Shown here in pieces: positions 27,369 through 36,374 of a stretch of DNA of 64,000 bases. The notes under the pieces were generated by a model. The model saw only the letters and a program-made list of their open reading frames with translations. It had not been told where the DNA came from and made no database searches. Position numbers and translations under genes: made by a program. Position 1 is the first letter of the stretch, and every line of letters begins with the position of its first letter. This stretch comes from Microbacterium sp. Marseille-Q6965 (GTDB taxonomy: Bacteria > Actinomycetota > Actinomycetes > Actinomycetales > Microbacteriaceae), in NCBI RefSeq assembly GCF_946151065.1, contig NZ_CAMGZA010000002.1, positions 372,001-436,000 on the forward strand, in the 5' to 3' direction.

Positions 27369-28333
27369 CCTCCGTCCTGTACGACGTTCCCGGTCCCCGA
27401 GCGATTCTGCGCAACCGGGTGCTGGGCATCGTGACGGTGGTCGCGATCGTCGCGCTCTTCGCGTGGCTCATCTGGCTGTTCATCGACTCCGGCCAGTTCA
27501 CGGCGCAGAAGTGGTCGGTGTTCTCCTACACCTACGTGTGGCAGAACCAGATCCTGCCCGCCCTGCTGCAGACGGTGCTCGCCTTCGTCACGGCGGGCAT
27601 CGGGTCGATCGTGTTCGCCTTCGTGCTCGCGGTCGGTCGCCTCTCGGACCACGCATGGGTGCGCGTGCCGTTCACGGTGATCACCGAGATCTTCCGGGCG
27701 ATCCCCGTGCTGATCATGATGATGATCCTGTACTACGGCCTGCCCTCGATCGGGGTCTCGATGTCGCCGTACGCGGCGGTCGTGATCGCCCTCATCGCCT
27801 ACAACGGCTCCGTGATCGCCGAGGCGCTGCGGGCGGGCGTGCACTCGCTGCCGCGTGGCCAGAGCGAGGCGGGCTACGCCCTCGGACTGCGCAAGTCGGG
27901 TGTGATGAGCTTCATCCTCATGCCGCAGGCCGTGCGCGCGATGATGCCGGTCATCCTCGCGCAGCTCGTCGTCTGCCTGAAGGACACCGCGCTGGGCTCG
28001 ATCATCACGTACGAGGAACTGCTCTACGTGGCCAAGCTCATCGGCGGCAACCTCCAGACCGGCCGGCCGTACATCCCCGCGGCGATCATCATCGGCGGCA
28101 TCTACATCGGCATGTGCCTCCTGCTGTCGCTGGTGGCGCGCCTCGTCGAGAAGCGCATGGCCAAGTCGCCGCGGGTGAAGGCCGCGCAGGACGCGATCGC
28201 CCCGCGCCTGCACGAGGAATCGACCATCACGCAGGTGATCGCGCAGCAGGACGCGGAGATCCTCGGCGGTGATGCTCGCTCATCGCGCGGTTTCCGTGGC
28301 GAGGACGGCGGCAACCCGGGCGGTGCGGCCTGA
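27365..28333 (+). CDS. gluD: Glutamate ABC transporter, permease GluD
   Basis: Protein of 322 residues. Five or six TM segments, with the permease core at about 60-275, VRNTP-equivalent TEIFRAIPVL and the EAA loop EAGYALGLRKSGVMSFILMP. An extra C-terminal cytoplasmic tail of about 45 polar residues (EESTITQVIAQQDAEILGG onward) is longer than in GluC. Start coupled to gluC by ATGA. Last gene before a terminator. Confidence 0.93.
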   Translation: MTSVLYDVPGPRAILRNRVLGIVTVVAIVALFAWLIWLFIDSGQFTAQKWSVFSYTYVWQNQILPALLQTVLAFVTAGIGSIVFAFVLAVGRLSDHAWVRVPFTVITEIFRAIPVLIMMMILYYGLPSIGVSMSPYAAVVIALIAYNGSVIAEALRAGVHSLPRGQSEAGYALGLRKSGVMSFILMPQAVRAMMPVILAQLVVCLKDTALGSIITYEELLYVAKLIGGNLQTGRPYIPAAIIIGGIYIGMCLLLSLVARLVEKRMAKSPRVKAAQDAIAPRLHEESTITQVIAQQDAEILGGDARSSRGFRGEDGGNPGGAA

Positions 28334-28348
28334 CCGACGCGCCACGAG

Positions 28349-28380
28349 ACGCCCCCGCGGATCACGATCCCCGGGGGCGT
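28349..28380 (+). terminator. Terminator after gluABCD
   Basis: Nine-base-pair stem ACGCCCCCG (28349-28357) with CGGGGGCGT (28372-28380), followed by TGTCGT. It separates the transporter operon from the pheS promoter. Confidence 0.78.
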
Positions 28381-28439
28381 TGTCGTGTGAGAGCCGCCGG
28401 CGTCTGGACGGGCGCCGGGGCGAACTAGACTCGACTCTC

Positions 28440-29480
28440 GTGTCCGATGCACCCCAGATCACGCCCGAGGCCGTAGAGGCCGCGGTGGTGGACGCGCTGG
28501 CCGCGGCCGCCGCCGCCACCGACACCGCATCGCTCAAGGCCGCCCGCGCCGCCCATCAGGGGGACGGCAGCCCGCTGGCCGCGCTCAACGCGCAGATGCG
28601 TCACGTGCCCAAGGAGCACAAGGCCGAGTACGGCAAGCTCGTCGGCGCCGCGCGCGGCCGCGTGAACCAGGCGTTCGCGGCCCGCGAGGAGGAGCTGGCA
28701 CAGGCCGAGCTCGCCGCGCGGCTCGAGGACGAGCGCATCGACATCACGGCCGTGCCGAGCCGCACCCGCACCGGCGCGCGGCACCCCATGAGCCTGCTGC
28801 AGGAGCAGATCAGCGACATCTTCGTCGGGATGGGGTGGGAGATCGCGGAGGGCCCCGAACTCGAACACGAGTGGTTCAACTTCGACGCGCTCAACCTCGA
28901 CGAGGACCACCCGGCGCGCCAGATGCAGGACACGTTCTTCGTCGACCCGGTCGAGCGCCACCTCGTGATGCGCACGCACACGAGTCCCGTGCAGATGCGC
29001 TCGATGCTGGAGCGCGAGCTGCCGATCTACGTGCTGTGCCCCGGCAAGGTGTACCGCACCGACGAGTTCGACGCCACGCACCTGCCGGTGTTCACGCAGG
29101 CGGAGGGCCTCGTGGTCGACAAGGGCATCACGATGGCGCACCTCAAGGGCACGCTCGATCACCTCGCGCGGGAGCTGTTCGGGCCCGAGGCGAAGACGCG
29201 CCTGCGCACCAACTACTTCCCGTTCACCGAGCCGAGCGCCGAGTTCGACCTGTGGCACCCCACCTTCAAGGGCGGCGCCCGCTGGATCGAGTGGGGCGGC
29301 TGCGGCATGGTCAACCCCCACGTGCTCCGCGCGGCGGGGATCGACCCCGAGGTCTACAGCGGCTTCGCGTTCGGGATCGGGATCGAGCGGGCCTTGATGT
29401 TCCGCAGCGACGTGCAGGACATGCGCGACATGGCCGAGGGCGATGTGCGCTTCAGCGAGCAGTTCGGGATGGTGGTGTGA
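28440..29480 (+). CDS. pheS: Phenylalanyl-tRNA synthetase alpha subunit
   Basis: Protein of 346 residues, class II aaRS subunit. N-terminal coiled-coil arm (about 1-90), then the catalytic core with HPMSLLQEQISDIFVGMGW, the motif 2 region LVMRTHTSPVQMRSML and TDEFDATHLPVFTQAEGLVV, and motif 3 GFAFGIGIERALM. The GTG at 28440 is 8 nt after TAGACT (28426-28431), suggesting a leaderless mRNA; the longer in-frame ORF from 28269 is a shadow of gluD. pheT overlaps by one base (TGATG). Confidence 0.97.
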   Translation: MSDAPQITPEAVEAAVVDALAAAAAATDTASLKAARAAHQGDGSPLAALNAQMRHVPKEHKAEYGKLVGAARGRVNQAFAAREEELAQAELAARLEDERIDITAVPSRTRTGARHPMSLLQEQISDIFVGMGWEIAEGPELEHEWFNFDALNLDEDHPARQMQDTFFVDPVERHLVMRTHTSPVQMRSMLERELPIYVLCPGKVYRTDEFDATHLPVFTQAEGLVVDKGITMAHLKGTLDHLARELFGPEAKTRLRTNYFPFTEPSAEFDLWHPTFKGGARWIEWGGCGMVNPHVLRAAGIDPEVYSGFAFGIGIERALMFRSDVQDMRDMAEGDVRFSEQFGMVV

Positions 29481-31978
29481 TGCGCGTCCCGCTTTCGTGG
29501 CTGCGTGAGTTCGTCGAGGTCCCCGCCGACGCGACGCCGGAGGACGTCTTCGCGGCGCTCGTCGCCGTCGGGTTCGAGGAGGAGGAGATCGTCTCCTTCG
29601 ACGTGACGGGGCCCGTCGTGGTCGGGCGGGTGCTCGAGTTCGTCGAGGAGCCGCAGTCGAACGGCAAGACGATCCGGTGGTGCCAGGTCGACGTCGGAGA
29701 GGCGAACGGCGGTGTGCGCGGCATCGTGTGCGGCGCGTCGAACTTCGTCGCCGGCGACAAGGTCGTCGTGACGCTGCCGGGGGCCGTGCTTCCCGGACCC
29801 TTCCCGATCGCGGCGCGCAAGACGTACGGGCACGTCTCGGACGGCATGATCGCCTCGGCCAAGGAGCTCGGCCTGGGCGAGGAGCACTCCGGCATCATCC
29901 GGCTCGTCGAGTGGGGGATCGACCCCGAGGTCGGCGAGGACGCCATCGCACTGCTCGGGCTCGACGACGTCGCCGTCGACGTGAACGTCACGCCCGACCG
30001 CGGCTACGCCCTGTCCATTCGCGGCCTGGCGCGCGAGTACGCCCTCTCGACGGGCGCGCGGTTCACCGACCCCGGTCTGAGTGACGTCGCGGCCGCGTCG
30101 GGGTTCTCCGCGACGATCCGCGACGAGGCGCCCATCCGCGGGCGCGTGGGGGCGAGCGAGTTCGTCACGCGCGTGGTGCGCGGGGTGGACGCGTCGCGGC
30201 CGACGCCGCCGTGGATGGTGGCTCGCCTGACGCTGGCGGGCGTGCGGTCCATCTCGCTGCTGGTCGACATCACGAACTACGTCATGATCGAGCTCGGCCA
30301 GCCGATCCACGGATACGACCTCGACACGCTCACGGGCGGCATCACGGTGCGCCGGGCGCGCGAGGGCGAGACACTCGAGACGCTCGACGGCCAGACGCGC
30401 ACCCTGTTCGCCGAGGATCTGCTCATCACCGATGAGTCGGGCCCCATCGGCCTGGCCGGTGTGATGGGCGGGTCGAAGACCGAGATGAGCGCCACCACCA
30501 CGAACGTGCTCGTGGAGGCGGCCACCTTCGATCAGGTGTCGATCGCGCGCACGGCGCGGCGCCACAAGCTGCCCAGCGAGGCCTCGCGCCGCTTCGAGCG
30601 CGGCGTGGACCCGCTCATCGCGCCGGTGGCCGCGCAGCGGGTCGTGGATCTCATGGTGGAGCTGGCCGGCGGCACCGCCGACACGCTCGGTTCCTCCCTG
30701 GGCGCCGTCGTCAAGCGCGAGGCGATCGCCCTTCCCGCGGCCTTCGTGCCGGGACTGATCGGCGTGGACTACGCGCCCGAGCGCATACGCGAGACGCTCG
30801 AGCTCATCGGCTGCACCGTGGACGACGCGACCGACGGCGGCTGGAGCGTGACGCCGCCGTCGTGGCGCCCGGATCTGACGGACAAGTGGACGCTGGCCGA
30901 AGAGGTCGCGCGCGTCGACGACGTCGACAAGGTGCCCTCGGTGCTGCCCACGCCGCCCTCGGGCCGCGGGTACACGCCGGCACAGCAGGGCCGCCGCCGC
31001 GTGGCGAACGCGCTCGCGGCGATCGGCTTCGTCGAGACGCCGTCGTTCCCGTTCGTCGCGGCGGCGCAGAACGACCTGCACGGCTCGGAGAGCGGCGCGC
31101 CGCTGCCGAGCGTGCGCCTGGCCAACGCGCTCGACCAGACGGCGCCGTTCCTGCGCCGTTCGCTCGTGCCCGGGCTGCTGCAGACGGCGCACCGCAACCT
31201 GTCTCGGGGCATGACCGACCTGGCCCTGTTCGAGGTGGGCAGCGTCTTCCTGCCCGACCCCGGCACGGAGTACGGCACGGACGTCAACCCGCCGCGCGGC
31301 GAGCGGCCGTCCGACGACATGATCGCGCGCCTGCGCGCCGCGGTTCCGCCGCAACCGCGACACGTCGCGCTGCTGCTGGCCGGCAACGTCGCGCCGAAGC
31401 AGCCCGGCCGTGCCGCCGAGGCCGCGGGCCTCGAGGTGGCCCTCGACGCGATCCGCACCATCGCGGTTGCCGCGGGCGTGGAGATCGACGTGACGCAGGC
31501 GGCACGGGCCGCGCTGCATCCCGGCCGCACCGGCGTGCTGTCGGTCGGTGACGCCGAGGTCGGGTACGTCGGCGAGCTGCTGCCGCAGGTGGCCGCCGAT
31601 GCCGACCTGCCCGGGCGGGTGATCGTAGCGGAGCTGGACCTCGACCTGCTGCTCTCGCTCGCCGGAGAGCGGGTCGTCGTCGCCTCGCTGTCGACGTACC
31701 CCGCGGCGACGCAGGACGTCTCGCTCGTGGTCGACGCCGCCCTGCCGGCGGCGGAGCTCCGCGGCGCGCTGACCGAGGGTGCGGGGGAGCTGCTGGAGTC
31801 GATCCGGCTGGTCGACGACTACCGCGGCGAGGGGGTGCCGGAGGGATCGAAGAGCCTCACGTTCGCGCTGCGCTTCCGTGCCCCGGATCGGACGCTGACG
31901 GCGGCCGAGGCGACCGCGGCCAAGCTCGCCGGCGTGGCGGTCGCCGAGCATCGCTTCGGCGCCAAGATCCGCGACTGA
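29480..31978 (+). CDS. pheT: Phenylalanyl-tRNA synthetase beta subunit
   Basis: Protein of 832 residues, normal for the bacterial type. Order: MRVPLSWLREFVEVP start, tRNA-binding OB domain (about 40-160), B3/B4 editing domain (about 220-390; RRHKLPSEASRRFERGVDP), B5 domain, catalytic-like core, and the C-terminal ferredoxin-fold anticodon-binding domain (LSTYPAATQDVSLVVDAALP). PheT with PheS forms the alpha2-beta2 enzyme charging tRNA-Phe. The ATG overlaps the pheS stop. Confidence 0.97.
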   Translation: MRVPLSWLREFVEVPADATPEDVFAALVAVGFEEEEIVSFDVTGPVVVGRVLEFVEEPQSNGKTIRWCQVDVGEANGGVRGIVCGASNFVAGDKVVVTLPGAVLPGPFPIAARKTYGHVSDGMIASAKELGLGEEHSGIIRLVEWGIDPEVGEDAIALLGLDDVAVDVNVTPDRGYALSIRGLAREYALSTGARFTDPGLSDVAAASGFSATIRDEAPIRGRVGASEFVTRVVRGVDASRPTPPWMVARLTLAGVRSISLLVDITNYVMIELGQPIHGYDLDTLTGGITVRRAREGETLETLDGQTRTLFAEDLLITDESGPIGLAGVMGGSKTEMSATTTNVLVEAATFDQVSIARTARRHKLPSEASRRFERGVDPLIAPVAAQRVVDLMVELAGGTADTLGSSLGAVVKREAIALPAAFVPGLIGVDYAPERIRETLELIGCTVDDATDGGWSVTPPSWRPDLTDKWTLAEEVARVDDVDKVPSVLPTPPSGRGYTPAQQGRRRVANALAAIGFVETPSFPFVAAAQNDLHGSESGAPLPSVRLANALDQTAPFLRRSLVPGLLQTAHRNLSRGMTDLALFEVGSVFLPDPGTEYGTDVNPPRGERPSDDMIARLRAAVPPQPRHVALLLAGNVAPKQPGRAAEAAGLEVALDAIRTIAVAAGVEIDVTQAARAALHPGRTGVLSVGDAEVGYVGELLPQVAADADLPGRVIVAELDLDLLLSLAGERVVVASLSTYPAATQDVSLVVDAALPAAELRGALTEGAGELLESIRLVDDYRGEGVPEGSKSLTFALRFRAPDRTLTAAEATAAKLAGVAVAEHRFGAKIRD

Positions 31979-31986
31979 TCCCGGGC

Positions 31987-32015
31987 CGCCCCGCCGCAGA
32001 CGCGTCAGCGGGGCG
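31987..32015. terminator. Probable bidirectional terminator between pheT and the AAA ATPase gene
   Basis: Eight-base-pair stem CGCCCCGC (31987-31994) with GCGGGGCG (32008-32015), 13-nt loop, located between two convergent genes. Confidence 0.6.
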
Positions 32016-32038
32016 TGCCGGCGGAGTCCGCAGCGGTG

Positions 32039-33169
32039 TCACCGGGAGGGCCAGCGCCACGGCGGGGCTTCGAGGGGCAGCTGATCGACGATGCGGGTGC
32101 CCTCGCCCGTCGAGGCGAGCTCGGCGCGCTCGCCCCCCGCGGCCTCCAGTCGGTCGGCGAGGCGGGCGGCGTGGGTGACGACGAGCACCTGGGTGTCGTC
32201 GGAGGCCTCGCGGACGAGCGCCGCCAGCGGATCGAGCAGATCGGGGTGAAGGCTGGACTCCGGTTCGTTGAGCACGACGAGCGGCGCCGGCCGCGCCGGG
32301 CGCAGGGCGGCGATCAGCAGCAGGTAGCGCAGGGTGCCGTCCGAGAGTTCGGTCGCCTCCAAGGGCCGGAGCAGGCCGCGCTGGCGCATGCGCAGGCGGA
32401 AGCGGCCGTCGTCGGCCGCCTCCACGCTCACGCGGGCGCCGGGGAAGGCCGCCGACACGTCGGAGGCGAGATCGATCCCGGCGTCCTCGGCGGAGGCCCA
32501 GGCGGCCGCGAGGTCGGCGCCGTCGTGGGCGAGATGGCGCACGCGCGTGCCGACCTGCGGCTGCCGCGCGGGCGCCTCCCTGTCGGTGCGGAAGTGATCG
32601 TAGAAGCGCCACGACGAGAGGGTGCGGCGCAGCGCCAGCAGCTCCGGCCCCGCCTCGGCGTCTGTCACGTCGGTCAGGATCGACTCGTGCGGGGCGAGCG
32701 CCGCCGGAAGGGTGCGCCATGCGTCATCTCGCACTCGCACGCTCGCGCGGTCGCGGTCGACGAAGGTCGTGGCCGGCTTCGCGAACGGCCCGGCGAAGAC
32801 CTGCTCGCGCTTGATCTCGGCGTCGCGCACGAAGAGCGAGCGGGAGTCGATCTGCGGCAGCCCGAGGTCGACGAGGTAGCCGAGCTCGTCGGAGGCGAAG
32901 CCCAGGCGCAGCGAGACCGGCGCCGTCCGCACGGTCCCCGTCGGCGATCCGGGCGTCTCCGGACCCGCCCAGAGCGCCGAGGCCAGGCCGCCCTCCTCGG
33001 CGAGCGCCGCGATCGTGCGCCCCTGAGCGGCGGCCGCGAGCAGACGGAGGGCGCGGTACAGGCTGCTCTTGCCGGAGCCGTTGCCGCCCGTCACGACCGT
33101 GGCCCGGGCCAGCGGCACGACGAGATCGACGAGGGAGCGATAGCCGGCGACGGCGAGGGTGGTGATCAC
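32039..33169 (-). CDS. RecF/SMC-like AAA ATPase (predicted ATPase, COG4637-like)
   Basis: Protein of 376 residues with an ABC/SMC-class ATPase head. Walker A is GGNGSGKSS (about 28-36), right after SLVDLVVPLARATVVT. The signature-like element is LSDGTLRYLLL, Walker B is PLVVLNEPESSLHPDLL, and a switch His is in VLVVTHAARL. There is no long coiled coil and no fused nuclease (TOPRIM) domain, so it is neither SMC nor OLD. Proteins of this type are widespread, with no assigned role. GTG start at 33169. It follows pcm on the same strand after 37 bp, so the two are probably co-transcribed. Confidence 0.85.
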   Translation of the reverse strand: MITTLAVAGYRSLVDLVVPLARATVVTGGNGSGKSSLYRALRLLAAAAQGRTIAALAEEGGLASALWAGPETPGSPTGTVRTAPVSLRLGFASDELGYLVDLGLPQIDSRSLFVRDAEIKREQVFAGPFAKPATTFVDRDRASVRVRDDAWRTLPAALAPHESILTDVTDAEAGPELLALRRTLSSWRFYDHFRTDREAPARQPQVGTRVRHLAHDGADLAAAWASAEDAGIDLASDVSAAFPGARVSVEAADDGRFRLRMRQRGLLRPLEATELSDGTLRYLLLIAALRPARPAPLVVLNEPESSLHPDLLDPLAALVREASDDTQVLVVTHAARLADRLEAAGGERAELASTGEGTRIVDQLPLEAPPWRWPSR

Positions 33170-33206
33170 GCGACCATCCTGCCGCCGGTGTGCGACATCC
33201 GCCGGC

Positions 33207-33875
33207 TCACCTCATGCCGTGCTCGCCACGCAGCGGCACGAACCGCACGGCGCCGAAATCGTCGATGAGGTCGCGACCGGCGAGGTGGGTCAGCCGCACC
33301 AGGCGCTGCCATCCCGCGCCGCTTTCGAGCGGCATGACGATGCGCCCGCCGTCGGTCAGTTGCTCGACCCAGGGCGGGGGGATCTCGTCGCCCGCCGCCG
33401 CCGAGAGGATCGCGTCGAAGGGCGCCCTCGCCGGCAGCCCGCGCGATCCGTCGCCCGTGAGGACGTCGACGCCTCCGAAGCCGGCCGCCGTCAGAGCCCG
33501 GCGCGCCTGCTCGGCCAGCTCGGGCACGTATTCGACCGACAGGACCTCGGCGCCCATCGCGGCGTAGACGGCGGCCGCATACCCGGATCCGGTTCCCACG
33601 TCGAGCACCCGGTCGCCGGGGGAGATGCCGGCCGCCTCGGCGGTGAGCGCGACGACGTAGGGCTGCGAGATCGTCTGCCCGCTCCCGATGGGAAGGGGGG
33701 AGTCCGCGTACGCGTCTTCCACCAGCCGGGGCGGGACGAAGAGCTCTCGCGGTACTCGCGCCATGGCATCGAGCACGCGGCGGTCGTGGATGCCTCGCGC
33801 TCTCAGGTGCAGCGCCACCATGCGATCCCGCGCCGCGGCGTGCGCCGAGTACTCCGCTTCGGATGACGGGCCCAC
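33207..33875 (-). CDS. pcm: Protein-L-isoaspartate O-methyltransferase
   Basis: Protein of 222 residues. SAM motif I is VLDVGTGSGYAAAVYAAMG. The substrate-side motif PRELFVPPRLVEDAYADSPL followed by GSGQTISQPYVVALTAE is diagnostic for the PCMT family, which methylates damaged isoaspartyl residues to start their repair. GTG start at 33875. It is divergent from the arg operon, with 300 bp between; downstream lies the RecF-like ATPase. Confidence 0.92.
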   Translation of the reverse strand: MGPSSEAEYSAHAAARDRMVALHLRARGIHDRRVLDAMARVPRELFVPPRLVEDAYADSPLPIGSGQTISQPYVVALTAEAAGISPGDRVLDVGTGSGYAAAVYAAMGAEVLSVEYVPELAEQARRALTAAGFGGVDVLTGDGSRGLPARAPFDAILSAAAGDEIPPPWVEQLTDGGRIVMPLESGAGWQRLVRLTHLAGRDLIDDFGAVRFVPLRGEHGMR

Positions 33876-33950
33876 GCGACCACCCCGTCATCAACGCTAC
33901 GCGCGCCTCCCCGCGCGGGTAAGACCGTCGACCATCCGGATGTGGCCCCC

Positions 33951-33992
33951 GCGCCGCGACGGAGCGGGCGCCGCGACGGAGCGGGCGCCGCC
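33951..33992 (+). repeat. 17-bp tandem repeat upstream of the arg leader
   Basis: GCGCCGCGACGGAGCGG occurs twice head to tail (33951-33967, 33968-33984), followed by an 8-bp partial third copy. It ends just before the -10 hexamer TAGCCT (33999-34004) and covers the -35 region, where no TTGACA-like element is seen. It could be an activator or repressor site, or chance duplication. Confidence 0.75.
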
Positions 33993-34011
33993 CCGTGCTA
34001 GCCTGACGCGC

Positions 34012-34092
34012 ATGACCTCGTCCGCGACGGATCCGCTGCTCGTTCCGAGCCGCGCCGTGTCGCGCCGACGTCCGCGCGCCCGCCGAATCTAG
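34012..34092 (+). CDS. Arginine-rich leader peptide of the arg operon (26 codons)
   Basis: Small ORF of 26 residues. TAGCCT (33999-34004) ends 7 nt before the ATG, the geometry of a leaderless mRNA. Seven of 26 codons are Arg (positions 14, 18, 19, 20, 22, 24, 25); six fall in the last nine residues (SRRRPRARRI end). Two are CGA, a rare codon in such genomes. The stop is 84 bp before argC. RNA pairing possibilities around the stop codon change depending on where a ribosome waits. This is the layout of a biosynthetic leader peptide that senses charged tRNA-Arg. No homology evidence is possible at this length, so the call rests on position, composition and structure. Confidence 0.65.
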   Translation: MTSSATDPLLVPSRAVSRRRPRARRI

Positions 34093-34134
34093 GCGGCCCG
34101 CGACGTCCCGCCGTGTCGGGGGAGCGGTGCCGCC
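34080..34134 (+). promoter_or_regulatory. Candidate attenuator structures after the Arg leader peptide
   Basis: Two pairings share one strand and exclude each other. CCGCC (34080-34084) can pair with GGCGG (34092-34096) across the leader stop codon. Alternatively GGCGGC (34092-34097) pairs with GCCGCC (34129-34134), enclosing a small CCCG/CGGG hairpin (34107-34110 with 34117-34120). A ribosome stalled on the final Arg codons would cover the first partner and favour the second. CGGGG (34117-34121) can also pair with CCCCG (34146-34150). No T-tract is seen, so termination may be Rho-dependent, or control may act on argC translation (ribosome binding site at 34165-34171). Confidence 0.45.
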
Positions 34135-34176
34135 GTCGAATCAGGCCCCGCATCCCACGGACATAAGGTAGAAGTC

Positions 34177-35220
34177 ATGACCTACTCGGTCGCCGTCTCC
34201 GGCGCATCTGGCTACGCGGGCGGAGAGATTCTGCGCCTCCTCGCCGATCACCCCGACATCGAGATCCGCACGGTCACCGCGCATTCGAACGCCGGCGATC
34301 CGCTCGTGGCGCATCAGCCGCACCTTCGGTCGCTGCGCCACCTCGAGCTGCAGCCCACCACCCCCGAGGTGCTGTCGGGGCACGACGTGGTCTTCCTCGC
34401 GCTGCCGCACGGGCAGTCGGGACAGTACACCGACGCGCTGGGCGACGCGGGACTCGTGATCGACGCCGGAGCCGATCACCGCCTCACGTCGCGCGAGGAC
34501 TGGGATGCGTTCTACGGCGGCGACTTCCACGAGCCGTGGACCTACGGCGTGCCCGAGCTCATCGTCGGTGACGCGAAGCAGCGCGACGCGCTGCGGGGAG
34601 CCACACGCATCGCCGCACCCGGGTGCAATGCGTCGACCGTGTCGTTGAGCATGGCACCGGGCGTGGCCGCGGGCGTGATCGATGCCGGCGACATCGTGAC
34701 CGTGCTGGCGGTGGGGCCGTCCGGCGCGGGCAAGAGCCTCAAATCGCACCTGCTGGGGAGCGAGATCCTCGGCACGGCGAATCCGTATGCCGTCGGCGGC
34801 ACGCACCGGCACATCCCCGAGATCCGGCAGGCGTTGCGCGCGGCGGGCGCGGCCGATCCCCGGATCTCTTTCACCCCGGTCATCGTGCCGATGGCGCGAG
34901 GAATCCTCGCCACGACCTCGGCGCCCATCGCGGCCGGCGCAACCGATGCCGAGATCCGCGGCGCCTGGGAGGCCGCGTACGGCGAGGAGACCTTCGTGCA
35001 GCTGCTGCCGCAGGGCCAGATGCCGCGCACGGCCGACGTCCTCGGCGCCAACACGGCCCTGATGGGGCTCGCGATCGACCGTGCGGCGAACCGAGTCGTG
35101 GTGGTGACCGCCGTCGACAACCTCACGAAGGGGACGGCGGGTGCCGCGATCCAATCGATGAACCTCGCGCTGGGGCTGCCGGAGGGCAGGGCGCTGACCG
35201 TGAACGGAGTGGCGCCGTGA
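34177..35220 (+). CDS. argC: N-acetyl-gamma-glutamyl-phosphate reductase
   Basis: Protein of 347 residues, third step of arginine synthesis. N-terminal NADP-binding motif [18 protein letters not shown]; catalytic C150 in [17 protein letters not shown] and [11 protein letters not shown] complete the type 1 ArgC pattern. AAGGTAG (34165-34171) is the ribosome binding site. First enzyme gene of argCJBDF, in which the genes overlap by 4 bp each. The GPSGAGKS string near residue 185 resembles a P-loop by chance; it lies where ArgC has a Ser-Gly-Ala-Gly loop. Confidence 0.97.
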   Translation: MTYSVAVSGASGYAGGEILRLLADHPDIEIRTVTAHSNAGDPLVAHQPHLRSLRHLELQPTTPEVLSGHDVVFLALPHGQSGQYTDALGDAGLVIDAGADHRLTSREDWDAFYGGDFHEPWTYGVPELIVGDAKQRDALRGATRIAAPGCNASTVSLSMAPGVAAGVIDAGDIVTVLAVGPSGAGKSLKSHLLGSEILGTANPYAVGGTHRHIPEIRQALRAAGAADPRISFTPVIVPMARGILATTSAPIAAGATDAEIRGAWEAAYGEETFVQLLPQGQMPRTADVLGANTALMGLAIDRAANRVVVVTAVDNLTKGTAGAAIQSMNLALGLPEGRALTVNGVAP

Positions 35221-36374
35221 GCGTGACCGCACCCGCAGGATTCGACGCGGCCGGTGTGGCCGCCGGGCTGAAGTCGACGGGCAAGCCGGACGTCGCCGTC
35301 GTCGTGAACCGGGGCCCGCGCAAGACCGGGGCCGCCGTGTTCACGAGCAACCGCGCCAAGGCCAACCCGATCCTGTGGTCGCAGGAGGCGATCAAGGACG
35401 GCACGGTCGAGGCGATCGTGCTCAACTCCGGCGGCGCCAACTGCTTCACGGGCTCCTTCGGGTTCCAGACGACTCATCAGACGGCCGAGCGGGCCGCCGA
35501 CCTCCTCGGCGTCAGTGCGGCCGACGTGCTCGTCTGCTCGACGGGACTCATCGGCACCGGCGACGAGACCTTCCGCGCGCGGGTGCTCGCGGGCACCGAG
35601 GCCGCGATCGCGGCGCTCTCGCCCGAGGGCGGCGACGACGCGGCCGCGGCGATCATGACCACCGACACCGTGCCGAAGACCGCCGTCCGTCACGGTGAGG
35701 GCTGGACGATCGGTGGCATCGCGAAGGGCGCGGGCATGCTCGCCCCGGCGCTGGCCACGATGCTCGTGGTGCTCACCACCGACGCCGAGCTGACGCCCGA
35801 TCAGGCGGACGCGCACCTGCGCGCCGCCACGCGCGTGACCTTCGATCGCCTCGACTCGGACGGCGCGATGTCGACGAACGACCAGGTCACCCTCCTGGCC
35901 AGCGGCGCCTCCGGGGTCGCGCCCGACGCGGACGCCTTCCGGTCCGCCCTCACCGAGCTGTGCCGCGACCTCGCGACCCAGCTGATGGCGGACGCGGAGG
36001 GCGCCAGCCACGAGATCTTCATCGAGGTCAGGGGCGCGCAGACCGAGGACGACGCCGTGGAGGTGGGTCGGGCGCTCGCCCGCAACGCGCTGTTCAAGAC
36101 GGCCATCTTCGGCAACGACCCCAACTGGGGGCGCGTGCTCGCGGCCATCGGGACGACGAGCGCGCCGTTCGATCCGTACAACGTGGACGTGTGGATGAAC
36201 GGCGTGCGCGTGTGCACCCAGGGAGGTCCCGACCGGCCTCGCGAGGAGGTCGATCTCACGCCCCGCGCGACCCACGTCGAGATCGATCTGTTCGCGGGCG
36301 ACGCCACGGCGACCATCCTGACGAACGACCTCACGCACGCCTACGTCCACGAGAACAGCGCCTACAGCTCATGA
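35217..36374 (+). CDS. argJ: Bifunctional glutamate N-acetyltransferase / N-acetylglutamate synthase
   Basis: Protein of 385 residues. ArgJ recycles acetyl from N-acetylornithine to glutamate and, in bifunctional forms, also makes N-acetylglutamate from acetyl-CoA. It is made as a proenzyme; the self-cleavage site ALA-TML is intact with nucleophile T181, after the motif KGAGMLAP. C-terminal [15 protein letters not shown] and the NSAYSS end are typical. The GTG overlaps the argC stop. Whether it is mono- or bifunctional cannot be read from the sequence. Confidence 0.96.
   Translation: MSVTAPAGFDAAGVAAGLKSTGKPDVAVVVNRGPRKTGAAVFTSNRAKANPILWSQEAIKDGTVEAIVLNSGGANCFTGSFGFQTTHQTAERAADLLGVSAADVLVCSTGLIGTGDETFRARVLAGTEAAIAALSPEGGDDAAAAIMTTDTVPKTAVRHGEGWTIGGIAKGAGMLAPALATMLVVLTTDAELTPDQADAHLRAATRVTFDRLDSDGAMSTNDQVTLLASGASGVAPDADAFRSALTELCRDLATQLMADAEGASHEIFIEVRGAQTEDDAVEVGRALARNALFKTAIFGNDPNWGRVLAAIGTTSAPFDPYNVDVWMNGVRVCTQGGPDRPREEVDLTPRATHVEIDLFAGDATATILTNDLTHAYVHENSAYSS

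Noticed and set aside
32015..33268. 417-residue plus-strand ORF across the RecF-like ATPase gene
   Set aside because: No recognisable motif; the minus strand encodes a full ATPase with Walker A, signature and Walker B.
34729..34752. P-loop-like GPSGAGKS inside ArgC
   Set aside because: It lies where ArgC has a Ser/Gly/Ala loop, and the rest of the protein is a normal reductase, so nucleotide-triphosphate binding is not implied.
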